Source: Woeseiaceae bacterium (lineage in GTDB: Bacteria; Pseudomonadota; Gammaproteobacteria; Steroidobacterales; Woeseiaceae). Taken from it: 64,000 bases of DNA. The notes under the pieces are model-generated. The model was not told the DNA's origin, did no database searches, and saw only the letters and a list, made by a program, of their open reading frames with translations. Position 1 is the first letter of the stretch, and the number at the start of each line of letters is the position of its first letter. Position numbers and translations under genes: made by a program. The DNA is taken from the NCBI GenBank assembly GCA_029246105.1, contig JAQWOA010000006.1:1-64000 (forward strand). Reading direction: 5' to 3'. This document shows positions 47,898-62,169 of the stretch, in pieces.

Positions 47898-49649
47898 ATG
47901 TCTTACGTTGCATTTGCAGATCGTGATCATGAGCAAGACCACCATGACCCGGACACATTTATTACTAAATATGTCTGGAGCCAGGACCATAAGGTCATTG
48001 CAATTCAGTATGGAATCACAGCAATATTGGTTGGCCTGATTGCACTCGGACTGTCAGTCTTGATGCGCTTACAGTTAGGATTTCCTAATGAATATAGTTT
48101 CATCAATCCTGAGAACTATTATCAGTTTGTAACGATGCACGGCATGATCATGGTGATCTACCTGCTGACTGCACTTTTCCTTGGTGGATTCGGTAACTAT
48201 CTGATCCCATTAATGTGCGGTTCACGGGATATGGTATTTCCATACTTAAATATGCTCAGTTATTGGACTTATTTGTTGTCTGTCATCATCCTAATTGCGA
48301 GTTTCTTTGTGGAGGGAGGATCAACGGGAGCAGGATGGACCCTGTATCCACCACAAGCCATTAGTCCCGGCACACCCGGTGTCGATCTTGGCATAATACT
48401 GATGCTTGTATCACTCGCTGTATTTATTGTTGCGTTCACCATGGGTGGATTGAACTACATCACCACGGTTTTGCAGGCGCGATGCAAAGGCATGACGTTG
48501 ATGCGTATGCCATTGTCAGTCTGGGGTATTTTTATAGCAACAGTTCTTGGTCTACTCGCATTCCCAGCATTGCTGGTCAGTGCAATCATGATGTTGTTTG
48601 ATAAGACACTCATGACCAGTTTTTTCATGCCAGCTGTAAGTTCCATGGGCGTTGATCCTGGTTATACTGGTGGCAGTCCTATTCTGTTCCAACATTTGTT
48701 CTGGTTTTTTGGGCACCCTGAGGTCTACATTGTGGCTTTACCGGCGTTCGGTATTGTTTCTGACCTTCTCAGCACGCATGCGAGAAAGAATATTTTTGGT
48801 TATCGCATGATGGTCTGGGCTATTATTGTAATAGGTGGGTTGAGCTTTATTGTTTGGGCTCACCATATGTATGTTAGCGGCATGAACCCATATTTTGGAT
48901 TCTTCTTTGCGACAACGACGCTGATCATCGCCGTACCAACGGCTATAAAAGTTTACAATTGGGTGCTGACCCTATGGCAAGGCAACATTCACCTTCGGGT
49001 GCCAATGCTATTTTCGATAGGCTTCATCTTTACTTTTATTCATGGCGGTTTAACCGGCCTTTTCCTAGGTAATGTGACGATTGATTTACCGTTGTCAGAT
49101 ACTTACTTCGTTGTAGCACACTTCCATATGGTTATGGGTGTATCACCAGTGCTCGTCGTTTTCGGAGCGATTTATCACTGGTGGCCGAAGATTACTGGAA
49201 AGATGTACAACGAAACCTTGGGCAAATGGCATTTCTGGATGACATTTCTCGGCACTTATGCGATCTACCTGCCAATGCATTATTTGGGTTTTGCTGGTGT
49301 TCCGCGACGCTACTTTGCGATGGGTAACACTGACTTCCTTCCTGATTCGGCACAGGATTTGAATGCGGCAATTACAATATCGGCAGTGTTTGTCGCAGCC
49401 ACACAGCTTCTGTTCTTTATTAATATGATCTGGAGCCTCAAGAGTGGACCTAAGTCGGATCCTAATCCATGGGATGCCACGACGCTTGAGTGGCAAACAC
49501 CGGATCATCCACCCAAACATGGTAACTGGGGACATGAGTTACCGGAAGTACATCGTTGGGCCTACGATTACAGTGTGCCGGGCTATGAGGACGATTTTAT
49601 TCCTCAAAATGTTGCTGCGGATAAAGCGCCGGTGGGTGAGGGGCATTAG
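47898..49649 (+). CDS. coxA: Cytochrome c oxidase subunit I
   Basis: MHGMIMVIYLLTALFLGGFGNYLIPLMCGSRDMVFPYLNMLSYW...QHLFWFFGHPEVYIVALPAFGIVSD...DTYFVVAHFHMVMG. Confidence 0.97.
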   Translation: MSYVAFADRDHEQDHHDPDTFITKYVWSQDHKVIAIQYGITAILVGLIALGLSVLMRLQLGFPNEYSFINPENYYQFVTMHGMIMVIYLLTALFLGGFGNYLIPLMCGSRDMVFPYLNMLSYWTYLLSVIILIASFFVEGGSTGAGWTLYPPQAISPGTPGVDLGIILMLVSLAVFIVAFTMGGLNYITTVLQARCKGMTLMRMPLSVWGIFIATVLGLLAFPALLVSAIMMLFDKTLMTSFFMPAVSSMGVDPGYTGGSPILFQHLFWFFGHPEVYIVALPAFGIVSDLLSTHARKNIFGYRMMVWAIIVIGGLSFIVWAHHMYVSGMNPYFGFFFATTTLIIAVPTAIKVYNWVLTLWQGNIHLRVPMLFSIGFIFTFIHGGLTGLFLGNVTIDLPLSDTYFVVAHFHMVMGVSPVLVVFGAIYHWWPKITGKMYNETLGKWHFWMTFLGTYAIYLPMHYLGFAGVPRRYFAMGNTDFLPDSAQDLNAAITISAVFVAATQLLFFINMIWSLKSGPKSDPNPWDATTLEWQTPDHPPKHGNWGHELPEVHRWAYDYSVPGYEDDFIPQNVAADKAPVGEGH

Positions 49650-50324
49650 GTGACTGTTGCTTTAGTTTTTCTCGCAATTATCCTTGCGACTTTGTTGGGC
49701 TGGCTGTTCAAGCAGACTCTCAATGCAGCGCCGTGGGAAATGGAAGCAGTAAGCGATTTGGCCCATCATGGCCCGTTAGGCGGAACGATTGACAAAAGTA
49801 AATTGATTGCTTTATTAGCATTCATGGCAGTAGCTTCGTCGTTTTTTGCATTAATTCTTAGCGCCTATGCTTTACGAATGGAGCTTGGGGATTGGGTGCC
49901 CCTGACAGAACCGCAGCTTCTATGGATGAATACGGCGATACTGATTGTCGCGAGTATTGTTTTCCAGTGGACACGCAATGCAGCCATAAACGACTGGCAG
50001 AGCCGTTTGAAGCCGGGACTAATAATCACTGGTGCTCTTACATTGGGATTTGTGCTTGGACAATTTATTGCATGGCAGCAGTTACAAAATTCAGGTCAAC
50101 TTGTTTCGAGCAATCCGTCTAATGGGTTTTTCTATTTATTGACGGGAGCACATGCGATTCACATTCTTGGTGGATTATATGTTTGGGCAAGAGCGACATT
50201 AAAGTTTGTTGCTGGCTCTGGAGACACTGAGGGGATTCGTCGCAGTATTGAACTATGTACGATTTATTGGCATTTCCTGCTAATCGTTTGGTTAGTACTT
50301 TTTGGTTTGCTGTTGTCGACCTGA
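49650..50324 (+). CDS. Cytochrome c oxidase subunit III-like protein (first copy)
   Basis: LGQFIAWQQLQNSGQLVSSNPSNGFFYLLTGAHAIHILGGLYVWARAT...CTIYWHFLLIVWLVLFGLL. Confidence 0.88.
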   Translation: MTVALVFLAIILATLLGWLFKQTLNAAPWEMEAVSDLAHHGPLGGTIDKSKLIALLAFMAVASSFFALILSAYALRMELGDWVPLTEPQLLWMNTAILIVASIVFQWTRNAAINDWQSRLKPGLIITGALTLGFVLGQFIAWQQLQNSGQLVSSNPSNGFFYLLTGAHAIHILGGLYVWARATLKFVAGSGDTEGIRRSIELCTIYWHFLLIVWLVLFGLLLST

Positions 50325-50347
50325 TTTATTTGGTTTAAGGGGTTTCT

Positions 50348-51034
50348 ATGTCAGAAGCAGTATTATATAGCGGAGAAAAAGAAGCTGAGGGCACGGAAGG
50401 TCTTATAGAAGATTGGTCCCGGGACAAGCAGGTCTTTGGCGTGCCGTGGGGTAAAGCCATGATGTGGATTTTCCTTCTCTCGGACACCTTTATTTTCAGT
50501 TGTTTCCTTGTGGGCTATATGTCTGCTCGAATTGCAACAACAGATCCATGGCCGAATCCGTCTGAGGTTTTTGCACTAGAAGCATTCGGATACCCAGTGC
50601 CATTGCTCTTAATCGCAATAATGACCTTTATCTTGATTACGTCGTCTGGCACGATGGCCCTTGCTGTAAACATGGGTTATCGCAAGAATAAAAAAGCAAC
50701 ATTTTGGCTTATGTTTGCTACCGCGATACTCGGTGCTTCCTTTGTCGGTATGCAGGCGTTTGAATGGTCCAAGCTAATAGCAGAGGGCGTGCGGCCATGG
50801 GAAAATCCGTTCGGCGCCGCACAATTTGGCTCGAGTTTTTTCATGATTACAGGCTTTCATGGAATGCATGTATCCGCTGGTGTTATTTATTTACTCGTGG
50901 TTGCTTTTAGAGTTAAGAATGGCTTTTACGATAAGGTACCGGATGGATATAAAATTGTTGAGATCGCAGGTCTTTATTGGCACTTTGTCGATCTCGTTTG
51001 GGTATTTATTTTTGCATTTTTCTACCTCTGGTAA
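50348..51034 (+). CDS. coxC: Cytochrome c oxidase subunit III (second copy)
   Basis: VPWGKAMMWIFLLSDTFIFSCFLVGYMSAR...GSSFFMITGFHGMHVSAGVIYLLVVAFR...EIAGLYWHFVDLVWVFIFAFFYLW. Confidence 0.94.
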   Translation: MSEAVLYSGEKEAEGTEGLIEDWSRDKQVFGVPWGKAMMWIFLLSDTFIFSCFLVGYMSARIATTDPWPNPSEVFALEAFGYPVPLLLIAIMTFILITSSGTMALAVNMGYRKNKKATFWLMFATAILGASFVGMQAFEWSKLIAEGVRPWENPFGAAQFGSSFFMITGFHGMHVSAGVIYLLVVAFRVKNGFYDKVPDGYKIVEIAGLYWHFVDLVWVFIFAFFYLW

Positions 51035-51052
51035 AAAATAGGACTAATCGCT

Positions 51053-51397
51053 ATGTCAGACGATGGGACACAACATCCACTAAAAATTTATTGGATTATG
51101 TGGGTTGCACTTTTTGTACTTAGCTCGTTTTCGTACGCAACAGACTTTATGGATAGAGGGGCGTTACGAACATTCTTGATTTTACTATTTATGTTTATCA
51201 AGGCTGCTGGAATTACTTGGATCTTCATGCATATGGGTTGGGAGCGGTTAGCGCTAAAAATTGCTATATTGGGACCACCAGTTGCAATTCTGGTGCTTAT
51301 CTACTTGATGTCTGTAGAGGGTATTTATGTAGAGGATTCCAGATTAGAGCATTATGGTGAAAGTACGATGGAAGTATTACCTCCTGTACATCATTAG
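51053..51397 (+). CDS. Cytochrome c oxidase subunit IV family (CoxD/CyoD-like) protein
   Basis: 114 aa, three TM segments, directly after subunit III in the oxidase operon. Confidence 0.78.
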   Translation: MSDDGTQHPLKIYWIMWVALFVLSSFSYATDFMDRGALRTFLILLFMFIKAAGITWIFMHMGWERLALKIAILGPPVAILVLIYLMSVEGIYVEDSRLEHYGESTMEVLPPVHH

Positions 51398-51416
51398 TAA
51401 TCCATGATGTATGATC

Positions 51417-51443
51417 GAAAGGGTCCGCTTGCGGGCCTTTTTT
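51417..51443 (+). terminator. Rho-independent terminator of cox operon
   Basis: AAAGGGTCCG-CTTG-CGGGCCTTTTTT: GC-rich stem with T run, 20 bp after the last cox ORF. Confidence 0.88.
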
Positions 51444-51522
51444 GTTTGGCCTTACAATGAAACTTTGATCCCAGAAAGAATCTTATTTGAAATGACTCAA
51501 GCAGTACTATTGGACCTTAAGA

Positions 51523-52752
51523 ATGAGCAATAATGCTGTTCCTGTAAGAGCGATTGTCCTTGTGCTGGACTCTTTTGGCATTGGTGCGACAGCGGATGCT
51601 AATAAGTTTGGTGATATTGGCGCTGACACTTTTGGGCATATTGCTGCTGAACGTGCAGCATCGGCGTCTGGCCCTTTAAATTTACCCAATTTGGCACGAC
51701 TTGGACTATTTCATGCCGGCCAGGAAAGTACTGGAGTGTTTGCGCCCGGTTATAATCCTGATATTGAAGTCGTCGGTGCTTATGGTTATGCAGCAGAGCT
51801 CAGTAGTGGAAAAGATACACCGAGCGGGCATTGGGAAATTGCGGGTTTACCTGTTTTGTTTGAATGGGGTTACTTCACCGATCAGGACAAAACTTTTCCA
51901 GAGGAGTTGTTAAAGGAGTTGATCCAGCGAGGTAATCTACCTGGAGTCCTCGGAAATTGTCATGCATCAGGAACCACTATTATCTCTGAGTTAGGGGATG
52001 AGCATGTAAAAAGTGGTATGCCAATTGTTTATACTTCATCAGATAGTGTGTTCCAGATAGCCTGTCATGAGGAGGCATTCGGACTGGATCGGCTTTACGA
52101 GCTTAGCGATATCGCTCGAGAACTGGTCGATAAGTACAATATTGGACGAGTAATTGCTCGACCATTCGTTGGTGATGGACCTCGAACTTATGTACGTACT
52201 GGCAATCGACGTGATTTGACGACACCACCGCATGCGCCGACAGTACTAGATAGGTTGGTGGAAAGTGGCGGCAATGTTATCGGTATTGGCAAAATCTCAG
52301 ATATTTATGCTGATATGGGTATTACGAAAAAAATAAAGGTTAGCGGAAATGAAGCGCTATTTGACGCTACTCTCACCGCGATGCATGAGACGGGAGATCG
52401 CTCTATTATTTTTACGAACTTCGTAGATTTCGATATGTTGTTCGGACATCGTCGAGATGTTGATGGTTATGCGAGAGCACTCGAGCATCTTGATACACGG
52501 CTCCCCGAAATTATTGATTTGATGGGTGAGGGCGATTTGCTGATTTTATGTGCTGACCATGGTTGTGATCCTACTTGGCCGGGGAGTGATCACACGCGAG
52601 AACATGTTCCTGTGTTAGCACTTGGCTCTGGTATTGCAGCTGGATCATTGGGAAAAAGAGAATCATTTGCGGATATAGGCCAAAGTTTGGCAGTACACTT
52701 TGACCTTTCACCGATGGATTATGGAACGAGCTTCATTAATGCTATTCGCTGA
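51523..52752 (+). CDS. deoB: Phosphopentomutase
   Basis: [35 protein letters not shown]...[18 protein letters not shown]...[25 protein letters not shown]. Confidence 0.96.
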   Translation: MSNNAVPVRAIVLVLDSFGIGATADANKFGDIGADTFGHIAAERAASASGPLNLPNLARLGLFHAGQESTGVFAPGYNPDIEVVGAYGYAAELSSGKDTPSGHWEIAGLPVLFEWGYFTDQDKTFPEELLKELIQRGNLPGVLGNCHASGTTIISELGDEHVKSGMPIVYTSSDSVFQIACHEEAFGLDRLYELSDIARELVDKYNIGRVIARPFVGDGPRTYVRTGNRRDLTTPPHAPTVLDRLVESGGNVIGIGKISDIYADMGITKKIKVSGNEALFDATLTAMHETGDRSIIFTNFVDFDMLFGHRRDVDGYARALEHLDTRLPEIIDLMGEGDLLILCADHGCDPTWPGSDHTREHVPVLALGSGIAAGSLGKRESFADIGQSLAVHFDLSPMDYGTSFINAIR

Positions 52753-54052
52753 TGTAATTCGTACCAAACGTGATGGCAATGAACTGACTGATAAACAAAT
52801 TCAGTTTTTCGTAGATGGACTTGCTGATGACAGCATTCCTGCAGAGCAGATTTCATCACTTGCGATGGCAATATTTATCAAATCAATGACATTTGAAGAA
52901 GCTGGGCGACTGACGAATAAAATGGCAGCATCCGGAACCATGCTTGACTGGGAGAAAGAGGATCTTGGCGGACCAGTCATCGATAAACATTCCACTGGCG
53001 GTGTAGGCGATAAGGTTAGTTTTATGTTGGCCCCAATCGCAGCAGCCTGTGGCTGTTTTGTGCCGATGATTGCCGGGCGTGGCCTTGGGCATACCGGTGG
53101 CACAATCGATAAAGTTGAGTCGATACAAGGTTACAACGCTACACCACATTTTGATGCGTTTCGAAAGACAGTCAAAAATATTGGTTGCGCGATAATTGGA
53201 CAGACAGAGGAATTGGCACCCGCTGACCGACGTTTTTATGCGATCAGAGATGTCACCGCAACTGTGGAATCAGTACCGCTGATAACAGCATCAATCCTAT
53301 CCAAGAAAATAGCTGCGGGCCTTCAAGGCCTCGTTATTGATGTAAAAGTAGGCTCAGGTGCTTTTATGAAAACGACTGATAGGGCTCATGAGCTCGCTAA
53401 CAGTCTTATCCAAACAGCAGAAAAAGCCGGTCTAAAGTCTCACGCTATCATCACCGACATGAATGAGGTGCTTGGATCTACAGCGGGTAATGCCGTAGAG
53501 ATTCGAGAGTCAGTACTCTATTTGCGTAACGATGTTCGCGAGTCGCGTCTCAATGATGTTGTTTTGTCTCTTTGCACAGAAATGTTAATTATTGGGGGTA
53601 TTACAAACGATCGTGATATCGCTCGCGAGCGATGCGAGCAAGCGGTAAGCAGCGGTAAAGCTGCGGAAATCTTTGGGCAGATGACGGCCGCACTCGGCGG
53701 CCCCATAGACTTTATTGAGAATTATGATAAGTACTTGCCGAAAGCGCCGGTAGTACGAGATTTGTATGCTGACGGATATGTAGAAAGTATTGATACTCAT
53801 GCTGTTGGTAATGTGATCATTGGGCTTGGGGGTGGTAGAAGTAAAGCAGATGACATTCTTGATTTATCAGTAGGCTTCACGAATATCGCATCAATCGGAA
53901 CGAAGCTGAGTATCGACAGGCCGCTTGCGGTTATACATGCGTCGAGCGTATCGGATGCAGATCTCGCCGCTAAAAATTTACTTAATGCTTACACCTTGAG
54001 TGAATCAGTGCCAACTCAACGATCTATAGTTAATGAGACTTTGACGGTTTAA
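52739..54052 (+). CDS. deoA: Thymidine phosphorylase
   Basis: [27 protein letters not shown]...[52 protein letters not shown]; true start 52739 overlapping deoB stop (ORF track start 52700). Confidence 0.96.
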   Translation: MLFADVIRTKRDGNELTDKQIQFFVDGLADDSIPAEQISSLAMAIFIKSMTFEEAGRLTNKMAASGTMLDWEKEDLGGPVIDKHSTGGVGDKVSFMLAPIAAACGCFVPMIAGRGLGHTGGTIDKVESIQGYNATPHFDAFRKTVKNIGCAIIGQTEELAPADRRFYAIRDVTATVESVPLITASILSKKIAAGLQGLVIDVKVGSGAFMKTTDRAHELANSLIQTAEKAGLKSHAIITDMNEVLGSTAGNAVEIRESVLYLRNDVRESRLNDVVLSLCTEMLIIGGITNDRDIARERCEQAVSSGKAAEIFGQMTAALGGPIDFIENYDKYLPKAPVVRDLYADGYVESIDTHAVGNVIIGLGGGRSKADDILDLSVGFTNIASIGTKLSIDRPLAVIHASSVSDADLAAKNLLNAYTLSESVPTQRSIVNETLTV

Positions 54053-54114
54053 TAGCCACTTTGCGGTATGCTAAAGACTACCTCCAATAATGAGGGGTAG
54101 CTGGGAGGAATAAT

Positions 54115-55338
54115 ATGCAGAATCTGATCGGCTTGGTTGGAATAATTGTACTTCTGGGCATTGCTGTCGCCTTTTCGAGTAATCGCAAAAAGATCAATAT
54201 ACGTATTGTTGGTGCAGCGTTAGGATTACAGGCAGCTGTTGCTGCTCTAGTTTTGTATTTTGAACCAGGACGTACAGCGATCGACTGGATGAGCACAGGA
54301 GTACTGGCGGTAATCGGTTCTTCAAAAGCTGGTATCGATATGGTGTTCGGTCCGCTGGCTGATCTTAGCAAAATAGAGTTTATTTTTGCCGTCCAGGTTC
54401 TGTCAGTTATTATTTTCTTTTCAGCTTTGATGTCAGTGATGTATCACCTGAGGATTATGGAGTGGATCGTTAAGATTGTCGGTGGTGGAGTACACAAAAT
54501 TGTTGGCACGGGTGCTATCGAATCGATGAATGCAGCAGCAAATATTTTTGTCGGACAAACAGAAGCACCGCTTGCTATTAGGCCTTATTTGAAGAATCTG
54601 ACGGAAGCGCAAATTTTTACAGTTATGGTATCTGGCGTAGCATCGATTGCGGGAACAATGCTCGCGGGTTATGTCCTCATGGGGGCCGAACTTAAATATT
54701 TGTTGGCTGCCTCAATTATGGCTGCACCAGGCGGCTTATTGATGGCGAAAATTATTATGCCGGACGATGAAGTGGTACCCAATGGCGGGCATGAAAAAAT
54801 CATCATGGAGCCAAGTCGCCATAAGAACGTTATCCTTGCAGCTGCCTCCGGAACGACTGACGGATTACGTCTTGCAGCCAATGTTGGAGCAATGTTGATT
54901 GCTTTTGTAGCATTGATCGCATTATTTAATGGATTAGTCGGCGGGCTTTTCAGTTTATTCGGAATAGAAGGCGTTACGCTGCAGTTTTTGCTTGGTAAGC
55001 TTTTTCAGCCGTTGATGTACCTCCTGAGCATACCGTGGACTGAAGCCGCTGCCGCGGGTGCCTTATTTGGCGAAAAAATAGTCCTCAATGAGTTCGTTGC
55101 ATTTTCGCATCTGGGTGAGTCTTTAGCGGGAATGAGTCCTCGAACTATTGCGATCACAACTTTTTCTTTATGTGGTTTTGCCAATTTATCTTCGATAGCG
55201 GTTTTGTTGGGTGGTCTTGGAGTCCTTGTACCAGAGAAGAGAGATTTAATCGGTCGCTTTGGCATTAAAGCAGTATTGGCGGGCTCACTTTCCAACCTAA
55301 TGAGCGCAGCGCTGGCTGGGTTGATGCTGAGCTTCTAA
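54115..55338 (+). CDS. nupC: Concentrative nucleoside transporter (NupC/CNT family)
   Basis: GAIESMNAAANIFVGQTEAPLAIRPYLKNLTEAQIFTVMVSGVASIAGTMLAGYV...GASDGLRL-like GTTDGLRLAANVGAMLIAFVALIAL...CGFANLSSIAVLLGGLGVLVPEKR. Confidence 0.95.
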   Translation: MQNLIGLVGIIVLLGIAVAFSSNRKKINIRIVGAALGLQAAVAALVLYFEPGRTAIDWMSTGVLAVIGSSKAGIDMVFGPLADLSKIEFIFAVQVLSVIIFFSALMSVMYHLRIMEWIVKIVGGGVHKIVGTGAIESMNAAANIFVGQTEAPLAIRPYLKNLTEAQIFTVMVSGVASIAGTMLAGYVLMGAELKYLLAASIMAAPGGLLMAKIIMPDDEVVPNGGHEKIIMEPSRHKNVILAAASGTTDGLRLAANVGAMLIAFVALIALFNGLVGGLFSLFGIEGVTLQFLLGKLFQPLMYLLSIPWTEAAAAGALFGEKIVLNEFVAFSHLGESLAGMSPRTIAITTFSLCGFANLSSIAVLLGGLGVLVPEKRDLIGRFGIKAVLAGSLSNLMSAALAGLMLSF

Positions 55339-55467
55339 TGCAATTAGCCTTGAAGGCCTAACACTCGATTATCATTCATTGTGATTCAGGCTAGGGCGAT
55401 GTTTCACTGTTAAGCTAGCAAAAATAATTAGACTTAAGATGTGGATTAAAAAGAATTTTACGAGTTG

Positions 55468-55878
55468 CTAATTAGCAAGGCTACTTTTATCAAAGCCTAC
55501 TGGAAGCAATTCGGTTATTGAGTAGTTCTGCCAATTATGACTATCATTCATAGTGATAATGACGGTTTCTTCGTTGGCAAATTCGTAAATGCGTTGGCGG
55601 CATCCGCCGCACGGCATGCAAGGTGCAATCTCACCTTTACCGCCTGCTATAGCCATACGTACAATATTCTTGCCGCCTTTAAGAACCATGGCTGATATTG
55701 CAGATGCCTCTGCACAATTGCCTAAAGGGTAAGCAACGTTCTCAATATTGACGCCAACGTGTAAGTTACCTTGATCATCAATGATTGCAGCACCAACGGC
55801 ATAACCTGAATAGTGGCTATAGGCGTTACCACGAGCATCTTTAGCTGCATTAATGAGATCTTTATCTGAAATAGTCAT
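55468..55878 (-). CDS. cdd: Cytidine deaminase
   Basis: SHYSGYAVGAAIIDDQGNLHVGVNIENVAYPLGNCAEASAISAMVLKGG...CMPCGGCRQRIYEF. Confidence 0.96.
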   Translation of the reverse strand: MTISDKDLINAAKDARGNAYSHYSGYAVGAAIIDDQGNLHVGVNIENVAYPLGNCAEASAISAMVLKGGKNIVRMAIAGGKGEIAPCMPCGGCRQRIYEFANEETVIITMNDSHNWQNYSITELLPVGFDKSSLAN

Positions 55879-55979
55879 TGTTTAATCCATTTTTCTTATG
55901 AGATGTTCCGGGCACCTGATCTAATTTAATTCTTCGACGCCTATTTTATATCTTTTGATTTAATTACAAGTGGTTATGC

Positions 55980-58894
<2,915 letters not shown>

Positions 58895-58904
58895 TCGGAG
58901 TTTT

Positions 58905-59783
58905 CTATTCGTCGACCAGCGAGATGTATGTCTCTGGTCTGCGGTCACGGAAGAATTGCCATGTATCACGGACTTCGCGAATCATGTCGAGATCAATCTC
59001 ATGCACTAGAAGCTCGTCATTCCCATAACTAGCTTGCGCTTCGATTACACCGCAAGGATTGACGATATAACTAGAGCCATAAAATTCGCCCATTTTGTGT
59101 GTTGAATTCCAAGGCTCCTCCTTACCAACGCGATTGATTGCCCCAATATAAACACCGTTTGCTGCAGCGGATGCAGGTTGTTCAAGCTCCCATAAATATT
59201 TACTAAGGCCGGCAACTGTCGCTGATGGGTTCACAATATAATCAGCACCATTGAGTGCTAGCGCGCGCCATCCTTCAGGGAAGTGTCTGTCATAACAAAT
59301 ATAAACACCAAGCTTCAAATAAGCTGTTTCAAATACTGGCCAGCCTGAGTCACCTGGCTTGAAGAAGAATTTTTCATAGAAACCTGGAGCAACTTGCGGA
59401 ATATGAGTTTTACGATACTTGCCAAGGTATTTACCGTCGGCATCAATTACTGCGGCCGTGTTGTAATAAACACCGGTCATATGTTCTTCATAGATTGGCA
59501 CAACGATGACCATGCCATGCTTTTTTGCGTATTCCTGCATAAGTCTGGTTGTGTAGCCATCAGGAATTTTCTCAGCAGCGGCATACCATTTGCGGTCCTG
59601 TCCTGGACAAAAATAGGGCTGGGTGAAAACTTCTTGAAAACACAGTACTTGAACACCTTGTTTTGCAGCATCCTCTATATAGGGAATATGCGCTTCGATC
59701 ATACGATCCCGGATGTCATCCGGTTCCATTGAGCCGTCGCCTTTTAGCGCCATTTGTATTAAACCGCACTTGACTTTTGACAT
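58905..59783 (-). CDS. Nitrilase-superfamily N-carbamoyl amidohydrolase, probable beta-ureidopropionase
   Basis: VLCFQEVFTQPYFCPGQDRKWYAAAEKIPDG...GKYRKTHIPQVAPGFYEKFFFKPGDSGWPVFETAYLKLGVYICYDRHFPEGWRALALNGADYIVNPSAT. Confidence 0.92.
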   Translation of the reverse strand: MSKVKCGLIQMALKGDGSMEPDDIRDRMIEAHIPYIEDAAKQGVQVLCFQEVFTQPYFCPGQDRKWYAAAEKIPDGYTTRLMQEYAKKHGMVIVVPIYEEHMTGVYYNTAAVIDADGKYLGKYRKTHIPQVAPGFYEKFFFKPGDSGWPVFETAYLKLGVYICYDRHFPEGWRALALNGADYIVNPSATVAGLSKYLWELEQPASAAANGVYIGAINRVGKEEPWNSTHKMGEFYGSSYIVNPCGVIEAQASYGNDELLVHEIDLDMIREVRDTWQFFRDRRPETYISLVDE

Positions 59784-60061
59784 CTTGAACCTCCGTAGAT
59801 TCTTTTCTTTTCAATATGTTACGACATTTCTTTAGCTGCATAGCATACGCTCTTTGGCTAATGGAAGTCCATGATCTATATATCGGATTTGGAAAGAAAT
59901 ATCAGTCATTCCTTCAGTGTCTTTTGTAAATTTCTTATTGTTTTATAGCTTTTTCCGAACAAATGTCTTCTGGTAATTGTAGTAGAGTACAGTAGCCGCG
60001 GTCGGTATAGTTTTTACGATATTAGCGGCAAGGTGAAGAAGATCGTGGAAAAGGAAGATTT

Positions 60062-60775
60062 ATGACAGCTAAACATATGAACGCTGCACCTGGTGATTTC
60101 GCTGAAACGGTGCTGATGCCTGGCGATCCGCTGCGAGCACAATATATTTCCAATACTTATCTCGATAACGCTCGCCGTGTGACTGACGTGAGAAACATGT
60201 GGGGATTTACAGGTGAGTATAAAGGGCAAGCAGTTTCTGTGATGGCCCATGGCATGGGAATTCCATCTGCGTCGATTTATTGCACCGAACTTATTATAGA
60301 GTTCGGTGTGAAGCGTATTATACGTGTAGGAAGCTGCGGTACTTCACATCCGGACGTCAAACTCCGCGACATCATCATTGCCATGGGAGCGTCAACTGAT
60401 TCGAATTGTAATCGAATGCGATTTAGTGGATATGATTATGCGGCGCTAGCGAGTTTTGATCTTGTAGAAAAGGCCGTTGCGGCAGCGAATGCTGCGGATG
60501 TTAGTCACCATGTTGGAAATATCTTCACATCCGATTTTTTTTACTCACCAGATTCGGCCATATTCGAGACGCTAGCGAAATACAATATTTATGGTGTTGA
60601 GATGGAGGCTGCTGGAATTTTTGCGATTGCAGCAGAAAATAATATCGATGCATTAGCGATATGCACGGTTAGTGACGATATTATTACGGGTAATGCTTTG
60701 ACTGCTGACGAACGAGCGACAACATTTGACGATATGATTTTAGTGGCACTCGATACAGCTATAGCGGTTAGTTAG
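60062..60775 (+). CDS. deoD: Purine nucleoside phosphorylase
   Basis: [75 protein letters not shown]...[15 protein letters not shown]. Confidence 0.97.
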   Translation: MTAKHMNAAPGDFAETVLMPGDPLRAQYISNTYLDNARRVTDVRNMWGFTGEYKGQAVSVMAHGMGIPSASIYCTELIIEFGVKRIIRVGSCGTSHPDVKLRDIIIAMGASTDSNCNRMRFSGYDYAALASFDLVEKAVAAANAADVSHHVGNIFTSDFFYSPDSAIFETLAKYNIYGVEMEAAGIFAIAAENNIDALAICTVSDDIITGNALTADERATTFDDMILVALDTAIAVS

Positions 60776-60898
60776 ATATAATAATAATTGGGGTTAAGAA
60801 ATCCAGATAATATTGCAAGATAAAATCTGATATGAAAAATATAAGAAGTTAAAATGATCTGTCATTTGATTGTTATGTAAGTTCGTAGACCTGCTTGT

Positions 60899-61876
60899 CT
60901 AACTGAGGTCGTTGAGAAGTCCCTTTTCGATGCGTGCACCTAATTGCTGAATAATTTTAGTGGCACAATATGTGCCATATTCAGCACACTTAGATAACGT
61001 TTGGTCTTTCGTCCAGCCATATAGAAAGCCTGAAGCATAGGCGTCTCCCGCACCGGTAGTGTCGATGATTTTTTCAACCTTCGTCGCATCCTGTATAATA
61101 ATTGTTTTATCATTAATAATGATGGAGCCTTTTTCTGCCCGAGTTACAGCGAATAAGGTCTCTAAGGTTGAGAGAATTTCTATCATTTCCTCATTATTTT
61201 TTGTTCCGAATAGTGAATGAATCTCATCTTCATCTGCAAACACAATGTTAGCTTCACTCCTAACGAAGTCTTTGAATGATTCGCGATGTCTTTCTACACA
61301 AAATGAGTCTGACAATGATATGGCAATCGTCGTACTATTTTGACGAGCTATTTCAGCTGCCTTCTTTGCAAGAGCTGGGCCCTCTTCAATATCCCAGATG
61401 TAACCTTCAATAAATAATACTTTAGGGTTTTTTATTGTGATTTCGTTTATATCGGCCAAACAAAGCTCTAGACAGGCACCAAGATAAGTCTGCATCGTCC
61501 GCTGGCCACCCTCACTGATCAAAATATGGCTTCTCGCCGTCGATGGCCCAGTTCCTGCTGACGGTAGGCGAATGTCTACTCCAAGTGATTTCATATCGTG
61601 GTTGAATATGTCACCAAAATGATCATCGCGAACCTTACCAATGTAAGCAGAACTGCCGCCGAGATTCGCGAACCCTGCAATACTATTTGCTACTGAGCCA
61701 CCTGAAATTTCTGTCGTTGAGCCCATTTTTGAATAGATATTTTTTGCTTGTTTTTCATCGATGAGCGTCATTGAGCCAAGAGGCGCACCAATAGCATCTA
61801 GAAATTTTTGATCAACATATCCGAGTACATCAACAATTGCATTGCTGATACCGAGTAACTGTTCTGAATGAGTCAT
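60899..61876 (-). CDS. PfkB-family kinase, adenosine kinase-like
   Basis: GISNAIVDVLGYVDQKFLDAIGAPLGSMTLIDE...GGSVANSIAGFANLGGSSAYIGKVRDDHFGDIF...IDTTGAGDAYASGFLYG. Confidence 0.9.
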   Translation of the reverse strand: MTHSEQLLGISNAIVDVLGYVDQKFLDAIGAPLGSMTLIDEKQAKNIYSKMGSTTEISGGSVANSIAGFANLGGSSAYIGKVRDDHFGDIFNHDMKSLGVDIRLPSAGTGPSTARSHILISEGGQRTMQTYLGACLELCLADINEITIKNPKVLFIEGYIWDIEEGPALAKKAAEIARQNSTTIAISLSDSFCVERHRESFKDFVRSEANIVFADEDEIHSLFGTKNNEEMIEILSTLETLFAVTRAEKGSIIINDKTIIIQDATKVEKIIDTTGAGDAYASGFLYGWTKDQTLSKCAEYGTYCATKIIQQLGARIEKGLLNDLS

Positions 61877-62169
61877 CTGTATCTTTTCGTAGTTTAAGAC
61901 GGCGTTAAGATTAACATTGAAGGGCTATATGCGCTTGTCTAATAATATGGTGAAATAATCCTCATGATTGTATTGTCATTATTGAATCAGTCTTGGGAAC
62001 TTGATAATGAGAGAATCTATGAATCTTTTGATATTGCTAAGATTTATTCTCATGCATTACAGGGCCTGGATCAGGCTAATTCAATACATAGAACTTGTCG
62101 GATATCCTCCTGGGCTAAATAGAATTTATTCTCAGATAATTTTTAATTTAACGATTTTGAGCGGGCGCG

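Noticed and set aside
55341-55362. Imperfect inverted repeat AATTAGCCTTGAAGGCCTAA as nupC terminator
   Set aside because: Imperfect stem and no following T run; insufficient to call.
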